Below, piece by piece: positions 56,345 through 64,000 of a stretch of 64,000 bases of DNA (within the stretch, counting starts at the first letter, position 1; every line of letters starts with the position of its first letter). The DNA is from an uncultured Desulfovibrio sp. Lineage in GTDB: Bacteria; Desulfobacterota; Desulfovibrionia; Desulfovibrionales; Desulfovibrionaceae. The notes under the pieces were generated by a model. That model had not been told where the DNA came from. It was given only the letters and a program-made list of their open reading frames with translations, and did not search any database. Location: the NCBI GenBank assembly GCA_913063155.1, contig CAJXYU010000008.1, positions 124,001-188,000 of the forward strand, written 5' to 3'. A program made the position numbers and the translations under genes.

Positions 56345-57112
56345 TCAACCGAGAATTCCCTTGGCGAACTGGGCGATGAGAATGGCGCCGGCCTGGGCCA
56401 CATTCAGGGAGTCGAATTCACGGGCGAACGGAATGGCCAAGGACAGATCGCAATGCTTGGCCACGCCGGGCCGAATGCCTTTTTCCTCGTTACCCAACAC
56501 CAACACGGCAGGCAGACGCAGGGGCGAGGTATATGCGTTTTCCGCTCCCTCGCCCGCTCCCGCGCCGTAAATGGTATATCCGGCCTTGATGCACTCTTCC
56601 AGGGCGCGGCTGATGTTGCCGACCTTGGCCACGGGCATTTTGTTCAGTGCACCTGCGCTGGCCTTGACCGCCCCGGTCCCCAAGTAGGCCCCGTGATGAC
56701 GACCCACCACCAGCCCGGCTCCGCCCAATGCATAGAGCGTACGAGCCAGCACGCCCACGTTGCCCGGGTCCTGCACCTGGTCCAGCACCACCACCAGCGG
56801 CAGGGGCGCGTCCGGCGCATCATTCAGAATCCGGTCCAGTTCCACGTATTCCAGGGCCGCGGCCTGGGCGATGACTCCCTGGTGATTGCCCCGGTACATG
56901 CGGTCCAGACTCTGACCGGGCAAGGACTTGAAAGGCACACGAACCTTCTTGCACAGGTCGATGATCTTATCCAGAGCCTTGTCGTGACGGCCCTTCTTGA
57001 AATAGACAAAGTCCACGCGGGACGGGGAATCCTCGAGCAATTCAAGTACTGGTTTGTTGCCAATGACGAACGTTTTGCCCCCTTCCGAGGGCCTGTCGTC
57101 TCTTTTTTTCAT
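56345..57112 (-). CDS. rlmB: 23S rRNA 2'-O-methyltransferase of the RlmB/TrmH (SpoU) family
   Basis: Methylates a ribose in 23S rRNA, most likely G2251. The 255 residues have an N-terminal substrate-binding domain (KTFVIGNKPVLELLED) and a SPOUT knot with VVVLDQVQDPGNVGVLARTL, LVLGNEEKGIRPGV and PFAREFDSLNVAQAGAI. These are the three family motifs. It is divergent from the lytic transglycosylase by 190 bp. A sister SpoU enzyme cannot be excluded. Confidence 0.85.
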   Translation of the reverse strand: MKKRDDRPSEGGKTFVIGNKPVLELLEDSPSRVDFVYFKKGRHDKALDKIIDLCKKVRVPFKSLPGQSLDRMYRGNHQGVIAQAAALEYVELDRILNDAPDAPLPLVVVLDQVQDPGNVGVLARTLYALGGAGLVVGRHHGAYLGTGAVKASAGALNKMPVAKVGNISRALEECIKAGYTIYGAGAGEGAENAYTSPLRLPAVLVLGNEEKGIRPGVAKHCDLSLAIPFAREFDSLNVAQAGAILIAQFAKGILG

Positions 57113-57302
57113 TTTTTCTCCGAAATCTGAGGTAATCGACGCTCACGCGTTATGCGCCTGAGTAGCCCTTTCGGGCAGCTATTGCAATCCATCAAAAGGT
57201 AGGATAGCACGTTATCACGGACGACCATTACCCTTAAGACATTCTCTAGACTTTCCACGAACGCGCACTTCTGGTAAGTTAAGCGCAATTTTGGAGGTTT
57301 TT

Positions 57303-59087
57303 TTGCATATTTTCAAATATTTTCGGACAACTACACTAGCGCTGACCTTTTTGGCGCTTCTGGCGGCCTGTACTCCGAAAAACGTTACACCGGACCAGAC
57401 CGCTGCAGAAGGCGAGCTCTTCGGCCCGCAGACGGCCGAGGAAAAGCTTGATCCCGAACTTCAGGCCGAACCCGAAACCGGCGAGGCCAAACTTACCGAA
57501 GCGGAAAAAACCGTACTGCGGGCCAAATTCGGTCTGCTCTTCGACCTGGAACCCCACGAAAGCAGGGAGGTGGAGCAATACTTCACCTACTTCACTCACA
57601 AGGCGCGCAAGACGTTCGCCCGTTGGCTGAAGCGCTCCGAACCTTACCTGCCCTATGTCCGCAAGACCCTGACCCGCTTCGGCCTTCCCCAGGACCTGGT
57701 GCTGCTGCCCTTCACCGAATCCGGCTACAATGCACACGCATATTCCTGGGCCGGCGCCGGCGGCATGTGGCAGTTCATGCCTTACACGGGCCGCAAGTTC
57801 GGCCTCAAAGTGGACTGGTGGATCGATGAACGCCGCGATCCGTACAAAGCCACGGAAGCGGCAGCCAAATACCTCAAGGCACTCCATGACGAATTCGGCG
57901 ACTGGTATCTGGCCCTGGCTGCATACAACGCGGGTGAAGGTAAAATAGCCCGCGCCCTCAAGGGAACCAAATCCAAGGACTTCTTCGAACTCTGCGCCAA
58001 GAACAACCGGCTGTCCCGCCGGGCCCGCCTGAGAAAGGAAACCAGGCACTACGTTCCAAAATTCATCGCCATCTCCAAGATTTTCCAGAACCTTGAGGCG
58101 TTGGGCTTCGAACCGGTCCGATGGGACCAGGGCAACGAAATCATCAAGGTGGACGTACCGGGCGGCACCGATCTGCTGGCTCTTGCCCGCGCAGGCAAGC
58201 TGAGTTGGAAGAAGTTCCATGCCATGAACCCGGCTTTCCGCCGCCAGGTCAGCCCTCCGGGCGCGACCGCCACCGCCTATCTGCCCGTGGAAAACGCGGA
58301 CAGAATGATCGCCTACCTGGCCGATCCGTCCTCGCGCCCCTATGCCGGCTATATCCGTCACCGCGTGCGCAACGGCGACTCCTGGTGGCGCATCTCTCGC
58401 AAATACGGCGTGCCCATGGCCGTACTCAAAAAGGTCAACAACCAGCGCTCAAACACTCTGCGTCCCGGCCAGCACGTTATGGTTCCGGGCAGGGGAGCCT
58501 CCCGTTCCCTGGCTGCCTCCGCGACCAAGCCCGTGCCCACCTCGGGCAAGTACAAGGTGCGCAGAGGCGACTCCTGGTGGACCATTTCCCAGAAATTCGG
58601 CACCACCGTGACCAAGCTGAAGCGGGCCAACGGGCAGTATTCCAACACGCTGCGCGTAGGCCAGACCGTCGCCATTCCGGGTACTCGCGCCGCGAAAGCC
58701 GCACGGGCGAACGTCAAGACCAGGGCAATCGCCGAACAGCGTTCCAACTACGTCGTCAAATCCGGCGACTCGCTGTGGTCCATTTCCAAACGGTTCAAAC
58801 TCAGCGTGAACACCATCAAGAAAGCCAACGGCCTGGGTTCAAATGCGCTCAAGCCGGGCATGAAGCTGTTCATTCCCAACAACACCGGTGCAGCCACCCG
58901 TACGGCAGCCAAGCAGGCCGAAAAAACCAAGGAACAGCTTGTGCGCTACAAGGTGCGCCGGGGCGACACCCTGTCCAAAATCGCCAGAAAGTTCAGCGTC
59001 AGCATCAGCGACCTCCGTCGCTGGAACAGCCTGAACAGCAGAGGCACCATCTACGCGGGACAGCGGCTCAAGGTCTACGTCCGCTAG
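57303..59087 (+). CDS. mltD: Lipoprotein lytic transglycosylase with four LysM domains, MltD type
   Basis: Cleaves peptidoglycan glycan strands and binds the wall. The 594 residues start at a TTG 6 nt after GGAGG. Residues 1-23 are a lipoprotein signal with LLAAC. The SLT domain (about 110-240) has catalytic Glu139 in PFTESGYNAHAYSWAGAGG and GMWQFMPYTG. Four LysM repeats fill the C-terminal half at about 358-400, 418-460, 483-525 and 548-592. The first two have GDSWW instead of the usual GDTLW. A UUCG-loop terminator follows. Confidence 0.92.
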   Translation: MHIFKYFRTTTLALTFLALLAACTPKNVTPDQTAAEGELFGPQTAEEKLDPELQAEPETGEAKLTEAEKTVLRAKFGLLFDLEPHESREVEQYFTYFTHKARKTFARWLKRSEPYLPYVRKTLTRFGLPQDLVLLPFTESGYNAHAYSWAGAGGMWQFMPYTGRKFGLKVDWWIDERRDPYKATEAAAKYLKALHDEFGDWYLALAAYNAGEGKIARALKGTKSKDFFELCAKNNRLSRRARLRKETRHYVPKFIAISKIFQNLEALGFEPVRWDQGNEIIKVDVPGGTDLLALARAGKLSWKKFHAMNPAFRRQVSPPGATATAYLPVENADRMIAYLADPSSRPYAGYIRHRVRNGDSWWRISRKYGVPMAVLKKVNNQRSNTLRPGQHVMVPGRGASRSLAASATKPVPTSGKYKVRRGDSWWTISQKFGTTVTKLKRANGQYSNTLRVGQTVAIPGTRAAKAARANVKTRAIAEQRSNYVVKSGDSLWSISKRFKLSVNTIKKANGLGSNALKPGMKLFIPNNTGAATRTAAKQAEKTKEQLVRYKVRRGDTLSKIARKFSVSISDLRRWNSLNSRGTIYAGQRLKVYVR

Positions 59088-59113
59088 GCGAGGGACACTC
59101 TCCCAGACAACAG

Positions 59114-59142
59114 ACGGCCACCTTCGGGTGGCCGTTTTTTTT
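59114..59142 (+). terminator. UUCG-loop intrinsic terminator
   Basis: ACGGCCACC (59114-59122) and GGTGGCCGT (59127-59135) close on TTCG, followed by eight T. Textbook terminator for mltD. Confidence 0.95.
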
Positions 59143-59219
59143 GCAGGGAAAAATATCACCGCATTGCTGAAAGGCGAATTTCCGTATTATGGGGAAAGAA
59201 ACCCAACAAAGGAGTCCCC

Positions 59220-59528
59220 ATGCGCATTCTCCTTTCCTGCACCCTGGCCGTCCTCCTCTTGCTGGCCGCGGGGTGCTCAAGCGGCCCCAGGATCGACGGT
59301 TCTTCGCCCGAGGCCTTTGCATCGTCGCTGAAACATGCCGCAGCCGAGCTTGCCCCAAAGGAAAAAGCGCGATTCAATGCGGCCATTGCGCTCATCACAT
59401 TGAACATCGGCGGAAAGGCCGCCATGGAGGGCAAGGACCCCGTGAAGGCCCTCGGCGACGAACTCGACGGCCTGACCGCAGAGGAAATCATCGGGTTGGG
59501 CGACAGGATGGCCAAATCAAAACAATGA
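59220..59528 (+). CDS. Small lipoprotein of unknown function
   Basis: The 102-residue protein has a lipoprotein signal (LAVLLLLAAGCSS, lipid Cys19). A helical mature part follows with GSSPEAFASSLKHAAAEL and EGKDPVKALGDELDGLTAEEII. The layout resembles small periplasmic lipoproteins in which a conserved start-helix is followed by a LDGLTAEEI-type motif. AAGGAGTCCCC precedes the ATG. It is a single-gene unit. Confidence 0.8.
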   Translation: MRILLSCTLAVLLLLAAGCSSGPRIDGSSPEAFASSLKHAAAELAPKEKARFNAAIALITLNIGGKAAMEGKDPVKALGDELDGLTAEEIIGLGDRMAKSKQ

Positions 59529-59553
59529 GTTGAGCACATGGCCGGAAACAGGA

Positions 59554-59584
59554 AAAGGCGGCCTGTTTGGGGATGGCCGCCTTT
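59554..59584. terminator. Hairpin terminator, AAAGGCGGCC arms
   Basis: 10-bp stem, 59554-59563 with 59575-59584, 11-nt loop, A/T ends. It ends the lipoprotein gene on the plus strand. Confidence 0.7.
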
Positions 59585-59593
59585 ACCAAGCGA

Positions 59594-59685
59594 AAGGCTT
59601 CGGGTGGGGAGAAGCCTTCCGCGGTTCACAGGGCCTGCGGAGGGCGCAACCCTGTGAAGCCAGTGAAACCGTTGCTCAAAGCAAC
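59594..59685. repeat. Three consecutive hairpins
   Basis: Stems: 59594-59601/59611-59618 (8 bp), 59625-59633/59650-59658 (9 bp, TTCACAGGG arms), and 59671-59676/59680-59685 (6 bp). They lie between two terminators and may be a dispersed intergenic element. Confidence 0.6.
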
Positions 59686-59737
59686 CTTCACGTCACTTGT
59701 CGTCACACTCCATTATAATCATCCTTCGAGATAAAAA

Positions 59738-59762
59738 AAGCGGCGTTGGGGAAACGCCGCTT
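59738..59762 (-). terminator. Intrinsic terminator of aroE
   Basis: AAGCGGCGT (59738-59746) and ACGCCGCTT (59754-59762) form a 9-bp stem; on the minus strand seven T follow. Confidence 0.88.
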
Positions 59763-59794
59763 CCGCAGGGAACAGAAGAAGAGAAAGCAAAGAA

Positions 59795-60598
59795 TCAGCC
59801 AAGAGCCTCCAACAGAACCTTGCGCGCCTTGCCCGCGTCGTATTTCCGTCCGGTCCAAAGTCGGAATTGCGCCAACCCCTGGTGCAAAAACATCTCAATG
59901 CCCTCAATGACGGTGCAGCCGGCCTGTTCAGCTTCGTTCAACAAACGGGTACGCAGGGGGTTGTAGACGATGTCGTAAACAATGGATCCGGTCGGGAAAT
60001 CCCCTTCCCACGGAGTCAGCCCGACCATATCGCCGGACATTCCCAAAGGGGTGGTGTTGAGAATTATTCCCGGGGATAGTTCATGACGCTTTTCCCAGTC
60101 CACCACCCGGATATTGAAATCGTGCCCCAGGATTTCCGCTTTGCTGCGGGTGCGGTTGGCGACGATGATTTCACCGACTTCCAACTCGCGAAGTCCCACG
60201 ACGGCGGCCCGGGCGGCCCCGCCCGCACCCAACACAAGGGCGCTTTCAGGCAGTTTCTTCAGCAGCCTCAGCGGTTCGATGAGGCCGTCTACGTCGGTGT
60301 TTTCGCCCCAAACCACTCCTTCCCGCCAGAAAATCGTATTCACAGCACCCACGGATTTCGCCCGAAAAGTCATCTCGTCCAAAAACCGCATGACCGTCCT
60401 TTTGTGGGGAATGGTCACGCTCAAGCCCTGCACTTTGTCGTCGCGAAATCGCTGCATGAAATCGGAAAGTCCGACGGGCTCCAGGGGCCAGGCAACGTAC
60501 TCCGCGTCAATCCCAAGCCGTTTAAACCCGGAATTATGCAGTGTCGGACTCAAGGTATGCCCCAAAGGCCAGCCGATTATTCCGTATTTTTGCGTCAT
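59795..60598 (-). CDS. aroE: Shikimate dehydrogenase
   Basis: Reduces 3-dehydroshikimate to shikimate with NADPH in aromatic amino-acid synthesis. The 267 residues show GWPLGHTLSPTLHN, the catalytic Lys66 in TIPHKRTVM, Asp102 in ENTDVDGL, and the NADP loop LGAGGAARAAVVGL with NRTRSKAE. Length is typical. It stands alone with its own terminator, 206 bp downstream of fabI on the same strand. Confidence 0.96.
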   Translation of the reverse strand: MTQKYGIIGWPLGHTLSPTLHNSGFKRLGIDAEYVAWPLEPVGLSDFMQRFRDDKVQGLSVTIPHKRTVMRFLDEMTFRAKSVGAVNTIFWREGVVWGENTDVDGLIEPLRLLKKLPESALVLGAGGAARAAVVGLRELEVGEIIVANRTRSKAEILGHDFNIRVVDWEKRHELSPGIILNTTPLGMSGDMVGLTPWEGDFPTGSIVYDIVYNPLRTRLLNEAEQAGCTVIEGIEMFLHQGLAQFRLWTGRKYDAGKARKVLLEALG

Positions 60599-60735
60599 GA
60601 CGGTCCCGCTTTTTGCTATTTTATAAAGGATAAATCAGGCAAGGAAACCAGATCGAACCTTTTCAATCGTTCAATACGATGCATTCTTAAACAATTCCCT
60701 CTGGTTGTTCAAATGGGTCAGGCCGCGGCACAAAA

Positions 60736-60762
60736 AAAGCCAGTTCCGCAGGAACTGGCTTT
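60736..60762 (-). terminator. Intrinsic terminator of fabI
   Basis: AAAGCCAGTTCC (60736-60747) pairs with GGAACTGGCTTT (60751-60762) with a 3-nt loop; the minus strand then has a run of T. Confidence 0.92.
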
Positions 60763-60804
60763 CTTGAAGTGACAAAATAACCGGGCCCGCTTGGGCGACA
60801 CGGA

Positions 60805-61569
60805 TTAAATGCCCATGATGTTGTATCCGGAATCCACGAAAAGGACCTCGCCGGTGGTGCCGGTCGAAAGGTCCGAGGCGAGATACACGGAAGTTTTACC
60901 CACATCGTCGATGGTGATGTTCCGATGCATGGGGGCGCGCTCCTCGATCTTGGCGAGGATGGTCTTGAAACCGCTGATGGCCGAAGAGGCCATGGTCTTG
61001 ACCGGCCCGGCGCTGATGGCGTTGATGCGCACGCCCTTTTGGCCGAGATCCACGGACAGGTAACGCACACAGGCTTCCAGGGCGGCCTTGGCCACGCCCA
61101 TGGTGTTGTAGTTGTCCACGACTTTGGTCGCACCGTAGTAGGTGAGCGTCTGCACGGAGCCGCCTTCGTTAAGCAGGTCCTCGTAGGCCCTGCACAGGGC
61201 CACCAGGGAGAAGGAAGAGATGTCCAGAGCCAGCTTGTAGCCGTCACGGCTGGTGTCGATGAACCGACCTTTGAGGTCCTCACGGTTGGCAAAGGCCACG
61301 GCGTGCACGAGGATGTCCACGTCGCCCCATTTCTCCTTGACCAGATCCACGCCCTGAGCGATTTCCTCGTCCGAAGTCACGTCACATTTGAACATGAACT
61401 CGCCGTCCAGCTCCTCACAGATGGGTTCGAGCCGCTTGGCGATGGGCTCACCGGCATAGCTGAATGCCAGACGGGCACCCTGCTCCTTGAACTGCTTGGC
61501 GATTCCATAGGCGATGCTTCTATCGTTAACAACTCCGAATATCAGTGCTTTCTTACCTTCAAGTAACAT
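60805..61569 (-). CDS. fabI: Enoyl-ACP reductase
   Basis: Last reduction step of each fatty-acid elongation cycle. The 254-residue SDR has the divergent NADH loop FGVVNDRSIAYGIAK, Tyr144 in LTYYGATKV, and the FabI catalytic Tyr154-x6-Lys161. The C-terminus VLFVDSGYNIMGI is standard. It stands alone with its own terminator and is likely the general-purpose enzyme; no link to the ACP cassette at 30 kb is visible. Confidence 0.96.
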   Translation of the reverse strand: MLLEGKKALIFGVVNDRSIAYGIAKQFKEQGARLAFSYAGEPIAKRLEPICEELDGEFMFKCDVTSDEEIAQGVDLVKEKWGDVDILVHAVAFANREDLKGRFIDTSRDGYKLALDISSFSLVALCRAYEDLLNEGGSVQTLTYYGATKVVDNYNTMGVAKAALEACVRYLSVDLGQKGVRINAISAGPVKTMASSAISGFKTILAKIEERAPMHRNITIDDVGKTSVYLASDLSTGTTGEVLFVDSGYNIMGI

Positions 61570-61727
61570 TCATTTCTCCTTTGCTGGGGCGCAGTATAGC
61601 ATAAAACGCGCTAAGCTAAAGACTTTTTCACTTCCCCTGCATTTCCCGGCACTTGCGAATTATTGAACAAAAAGAAACAGGGATTATTGCACCTTTTTCG
61701 GCTTTCATTCCATGTGAGCATGCAAAA

Positions 61728-61750
61728 AAGGGGAGCCGTCTCCTCCCCTT
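61728..61750 (-). terminator. Intrinsic terminator of the acyl-CoA synthetase gene
   Basis: AAGGGGAG (61728-61735) pairs with CTCCCCTT (61743-61750); the minus strand then has TTTTTT. Confidence 0.85.
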
Positions 61751-61771
61751 CCGTGCGGACGGCATCCCGTT

Positions 61772-63427
61772 CTAATTATATTTGGTTTCGTCGGCCTTGC
61801 GGATCTCGGCGCGCTTGATCTTGCCGGAGATGGTCTTGGGAAGCTCGGCCACGTACTCGATGATGCGCGGGTACTTGTACGGCGCGGTGATCTTCTTGAC
61901 GTGATCCTGAAGTTCCTTGGTCAGTTCGTCGGTTCCCGCATATCCCTGCGCAAGCACCAGAGTGGCTTTGATGGCCTGGCCGCGCACCGGATCGGGCACG
62001 CCCGTGACCGCTGCTTCAACCACGGCGTCGTGGGAAACCAGAGCGGATTCCACCTCGAACGGTCCCACGCGATAGCCGGAGCTCTTGATCAAATCGTCGG
62101 TACGCCCCATAAACCAAAAATAGCCTTCCTCGTCCTCCCAGACTTTGTCGCCGGTGTGGTAATGCCCGCCCGCCTTGACCTCGGCCGTCTTTTCCGACTC
62201 GTCCAGGTAGCTGGCGAACAGGCCCATGACACCATTATTGCCGGTTTCCGTATGCAGCCTGATGCAGATTTCACCCTCTTCGCCTTTGGGAACAGGCGCG
62301 CCATCCTGGCCCAGCAGAACGATATCCCAGCCAGGAACCGGGCGGCCGATGGACGACGGCTTGGGTTCCATGAATTTGAAGGTGGCCACCTGCAAGGTGG
62401 TTTCGGTCTGGCCGTAGCCCTCGTACAGGGAGAGTCCCGTGGCCTCCTTCCAGGCGTGAAACACCGAGTCGTTGAGCAGTTCGCCCGCAGTGGTGCAGTG
62501 CCGGAGGTTGGACAAATCGTACCGTGTCAGGTCTTCGCGTACCAGAAAACGATACACCGTGGGGGGCGCGCAAAAGGTGGTCACATTATGTCCGGCCAGC
62601 ATTTCCAGGAGCTCCGCAGGAACGAACTTGCCCCGAAAATCCCAGACAAAAATGACGGCCCCGGCCATCCACTGGCCATAGAACTTGCCCCAGACGCACT
62701 TGCCCCAGCCCGTGTCGGACAGGGTCAGGTGAATGTCTCCGGGCTCCAGGTCGTGCCAATAGGCGGCCGTTGTGTAGTGGCTGTAGGCGTAAGTGTAGGT
62801 ATGCAACACCATCTTGGGCATGCCCGTGGTGCCGGAGGAAAAAAAGATCAGGAACGGATCCTCGCCGCCCGGCGCACCTTCCGGCCGGGGGTAGTCGGCC
62901 GCGCCGCTCTGAACCACGTCGTCCCAGGCTTCCCAGTCCTGGTTCAATTCGCCGTCCACCTGCACCAAGGTCCTGAGCCCCGGGCATTCCTTGCGGGCCT
63001 TGTCCACGCGACCGCATATGGAATCCTCGCAGATGAGGCCGGTGATGTCGGCATAGTTGACGCGTTCGCGGATGTCCTTGTCGGTGAGCAGGGACGGGGA
63101 CGGGATGGGCATCGCACCCAACCGGTGCAGGGCGAGCATGGCGATCCAGAACTCAACGCGGCGGTAGAGGATGAGCATGACCCGGTCGCCCTTCTGCACA
63201 CCTCTGTCTTTCAGGGCGTTGGCCAGGCGGCAGGACTGCTCTTTGAAGTACCCGAAGGTATAATCGCGGCGGCCCCCTTCGGGGTCGATATGGATCATGG
63301 CCAACCGCTCGGGCTCCCTGGCCAGTTCATCCAGAGTATCGAAGGAAAAGTTGTAGTTTTCCGGGATGTTCAGTTCATAATTTTCAACGAAATCCTCGTA
63401 GGACTCGAATTTCTTTTTCGTTTCCAT
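61772..63427 (-). CDS. AMP-forming acyl-CoA synthetase
   Basis: Activates a carboxylic acid with ATP and CoA via an acyl-AMP. The 551 residues have FFSSGTTGMPKMV (AMP loop), YEGYGQTETT, HYHTGDKVWEDEEGYFWFMGR and the C-terminal catalytic Lys region ELPKTISGKIKRAEIR. The layout is close to medium-chain or benzoate-type synthetases (AcsM/BclM group) rather than acetyl-CoA synthetase. It follows the XRE-cupin regulator by 101 bp. That pairing is frequent and suggests regulation by an aromatic or short-chain acid. Confidence 0.9.
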   Translation of the reverse strand: METKKKFESYEDFVENYELNIPENYNFSFDTLDELAREPERLAMIHIDPEGGRRDYTFGYFKEQSCRLANALKDRGVQKGDRVMLILYRRVEFWIAMLALHRLGAMPIPSPSLLTDKDIRERVNYADITGLICEDSICGRVDKARKECPGLRTLVQVDGELNQDWEAWDDVVQSGAADYPRPEGAPGGEDPFLIFFSSGTTGMPKMVLHTYTYAYSHYTTAAYWHDLEPGDIHLTLSDTGWGKCVWGKFYGQWMAGAVIFVWDFRGKFVPAELLEMLAGHNVTTFCAPPTVYRFLVREDLTRYDLSNLRHCTTAGELLNDSVFHAWKEATGLSLYEGYGQTETTLQVATFKFMEPKPSSIGRPVPGWDIVLLGQDGAPVPKGEEGEICIRLHTETGNNGVMGLFASYLDESEKTAEVKAGGHYHTGDKVWEDEEGYFWFMGRTDDLIKSSGYRVGPFEVESALVSHDAVVEAAVTGVPDPVRGQAIKATLVLAQGYAGTDELTKELQDHVKKITAPYKYPRIIEYVAELPKTISGKIKRAEIRKADETKYN

Positions 63428-63528
63428 CGGTCGATTCTCCGTGGTTCTCTCAGGGTTGACGTTCCATTGTCCGAATGTCGCAAACTGTGGGGTTTGTAAC
63501 GGGCGGACCGGCGGATTTCCGGTCAGCC

Positions 63529-64000
63529 CTAGAGAATCACGTCGATAAAAACGGCGTCGCGGCCATCCAGCCCGCGCAGGGCGTGAGGCGCTTCGGAATT
63601 GAAATAAATACTGTCTCCGGGCTCGAGGATGAGCGGCTCGCCGCTGATGCGCAGCTCCAGGCGGCCTTCGAGCATGTAGATGAATTCCTGGCCCTGATGG
63701 CTGGTCTCGGCCATCTCTTCTCCGGCCTTGGAGGGCACGCGGATGAAGAAAGGCTCCATATCTCGCCCGGCGAACTTGTAGCCGAGGCTCTTGTAGTCAT
63801 AATCCTTGCGGCGGTCCACGGCGAAGCCCTCGTCCCTGCGCACCACGGCATAAGATTTGAGGTGCGGCTCCCGGCCCGAGATGAGCGTGGTCAGGTCCAC
63901 CCGACACAGGCGGGAGACGTCGAGCATGTAGCCCACCGGAATCTCCACGCTGCCGGACTCGAACTGCACCACTTCCTCGGCAGTACGCCCGAGCTGTCGG
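63529..64000 (-). CDS. XRE-family regulator with C-terminal cupin, N-terminal part missing
   Basis: The frame enters from the window edge and ends at 63529, giving 157 codons. The first residues (RQLGRTAEEVVQFESGSVEI) are the end of a helix-turn-helix domain. The cupin domain (about 85-157) has HQGQEFIYMLEGRLELRI and EPGDSIYFNSEAPHALRG. Such regulators sense a small molecule through the cupin and control the next gene. Here that gene is the acyl-CoA synthetase. The start and the first helices lie outside the window. Confidence 0.85.
   Translation of the reverse strand, partial: RQLGRTAEEVVQFESGSVEIPVGYMLDVSRLCRVDLTTLISGREPHLKSYAVVRRDEGFAVDRRKDYDYKSLGYKFAGRDMEPFFIRVPSKAGEEMAETSHQGQEFIYMLEGRLELRISGEPLILEPGDSIYFNSEAPHALRGLDGRDAVFIDVIL

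Noticed and set aside
61901-63499. 532-codon open frame opposite the acyl-CoA synthetase
   Set aside because: Antisense shadow without ribosome site or domain motifs.

Overview
The window looks like chromosome from a motile, Gram-negative, anaerobic sulfate reducer of the Desulfovibrio/Pseudodesulfovibrio type. This is an inference from gene content: an NfnAB-type electron-bifurcating transhydrogenase, a motA-motB-motB-fliL-fliN-fliO-fliP-fliQ flagellar block, outer-envelope lipoproteins, FabI, and dispersed hairpin elements of a style common in that group. I found no rRNA, tRNA, CRISPR array, insertion sequence or phage gene.

Layout. (1) 1-2.6 kb: the 5' part of an exported protein and ilvD, which ends in strong hairpins. 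(2) 2.9-30.5 kb: a surface-glycan island bracketed by two GC hairpins with identical 14-bp arms. It holds an asparagine-synthase-like enzyme. An eight-gene minus-strand operon follows (2-hydroxyacid dehydrogenase, ThDP enzyme, NeuB, NeuC, Gfo/Idh, NeuA, methyltransferase, surface-carbohydrate protein). A plus-strand legionaminic-acid operon using the GDP-linked route comes next (legB, legC, legH, legI, legG, ptmE, Gfo/Idh, legF, ptmA-like). Glycosyltransferases lie around these operons. The island closes with a tightly coupled cassette of a deacetylase-like protein, an AAC(3)-type acyltransferase, an unknown protein, a KAS III-like enzyme and an acyl carrier protein. (3) 30.6-41.6 kb: a 1476-residue hybrid sensor kinase, a small zinc-ribbon protein, copper chaperone and CopA, a small unknown protein, and nfnAB. 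(4) 41.9-46.6 kb: a DUF116 protein, a membrane/WD40 protein, an RsmB-type rRNA methyltransferase, and an ATC-hydrolase-like protein. (5) 46.8-52.7 kb: yggS and the flagellar stator/export operon, with a candidate sigma-28 promoter and a structured motA leader. (6) 53.3-64 kb: a PAS-PP2C phosphatase, small conserved proteins, rlmB, a LysM lytic transglycosylase, aroE, fabI, an AMP-forming acyl-CoA synthetase, and a partial XRE-cupin regulator.

How the parts may fit. The island can make at least one CMP-nonulosonate (legionaminate-type) and probably a second one, and it carries its own acyl-ACP machinery. The flagellar operon lies on the same window, so flagellin or O-antigen decoration with nonulosonates is a reasonable guess, not shown by sequence. 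The least familiar parts are the acyl-ACP cassette (26.4-30.5 kb), the ThDP/2-hydroxyacid-dehydrogenase pair inside the second nonulosonate operon, and the folded RNA-like leader of motA.
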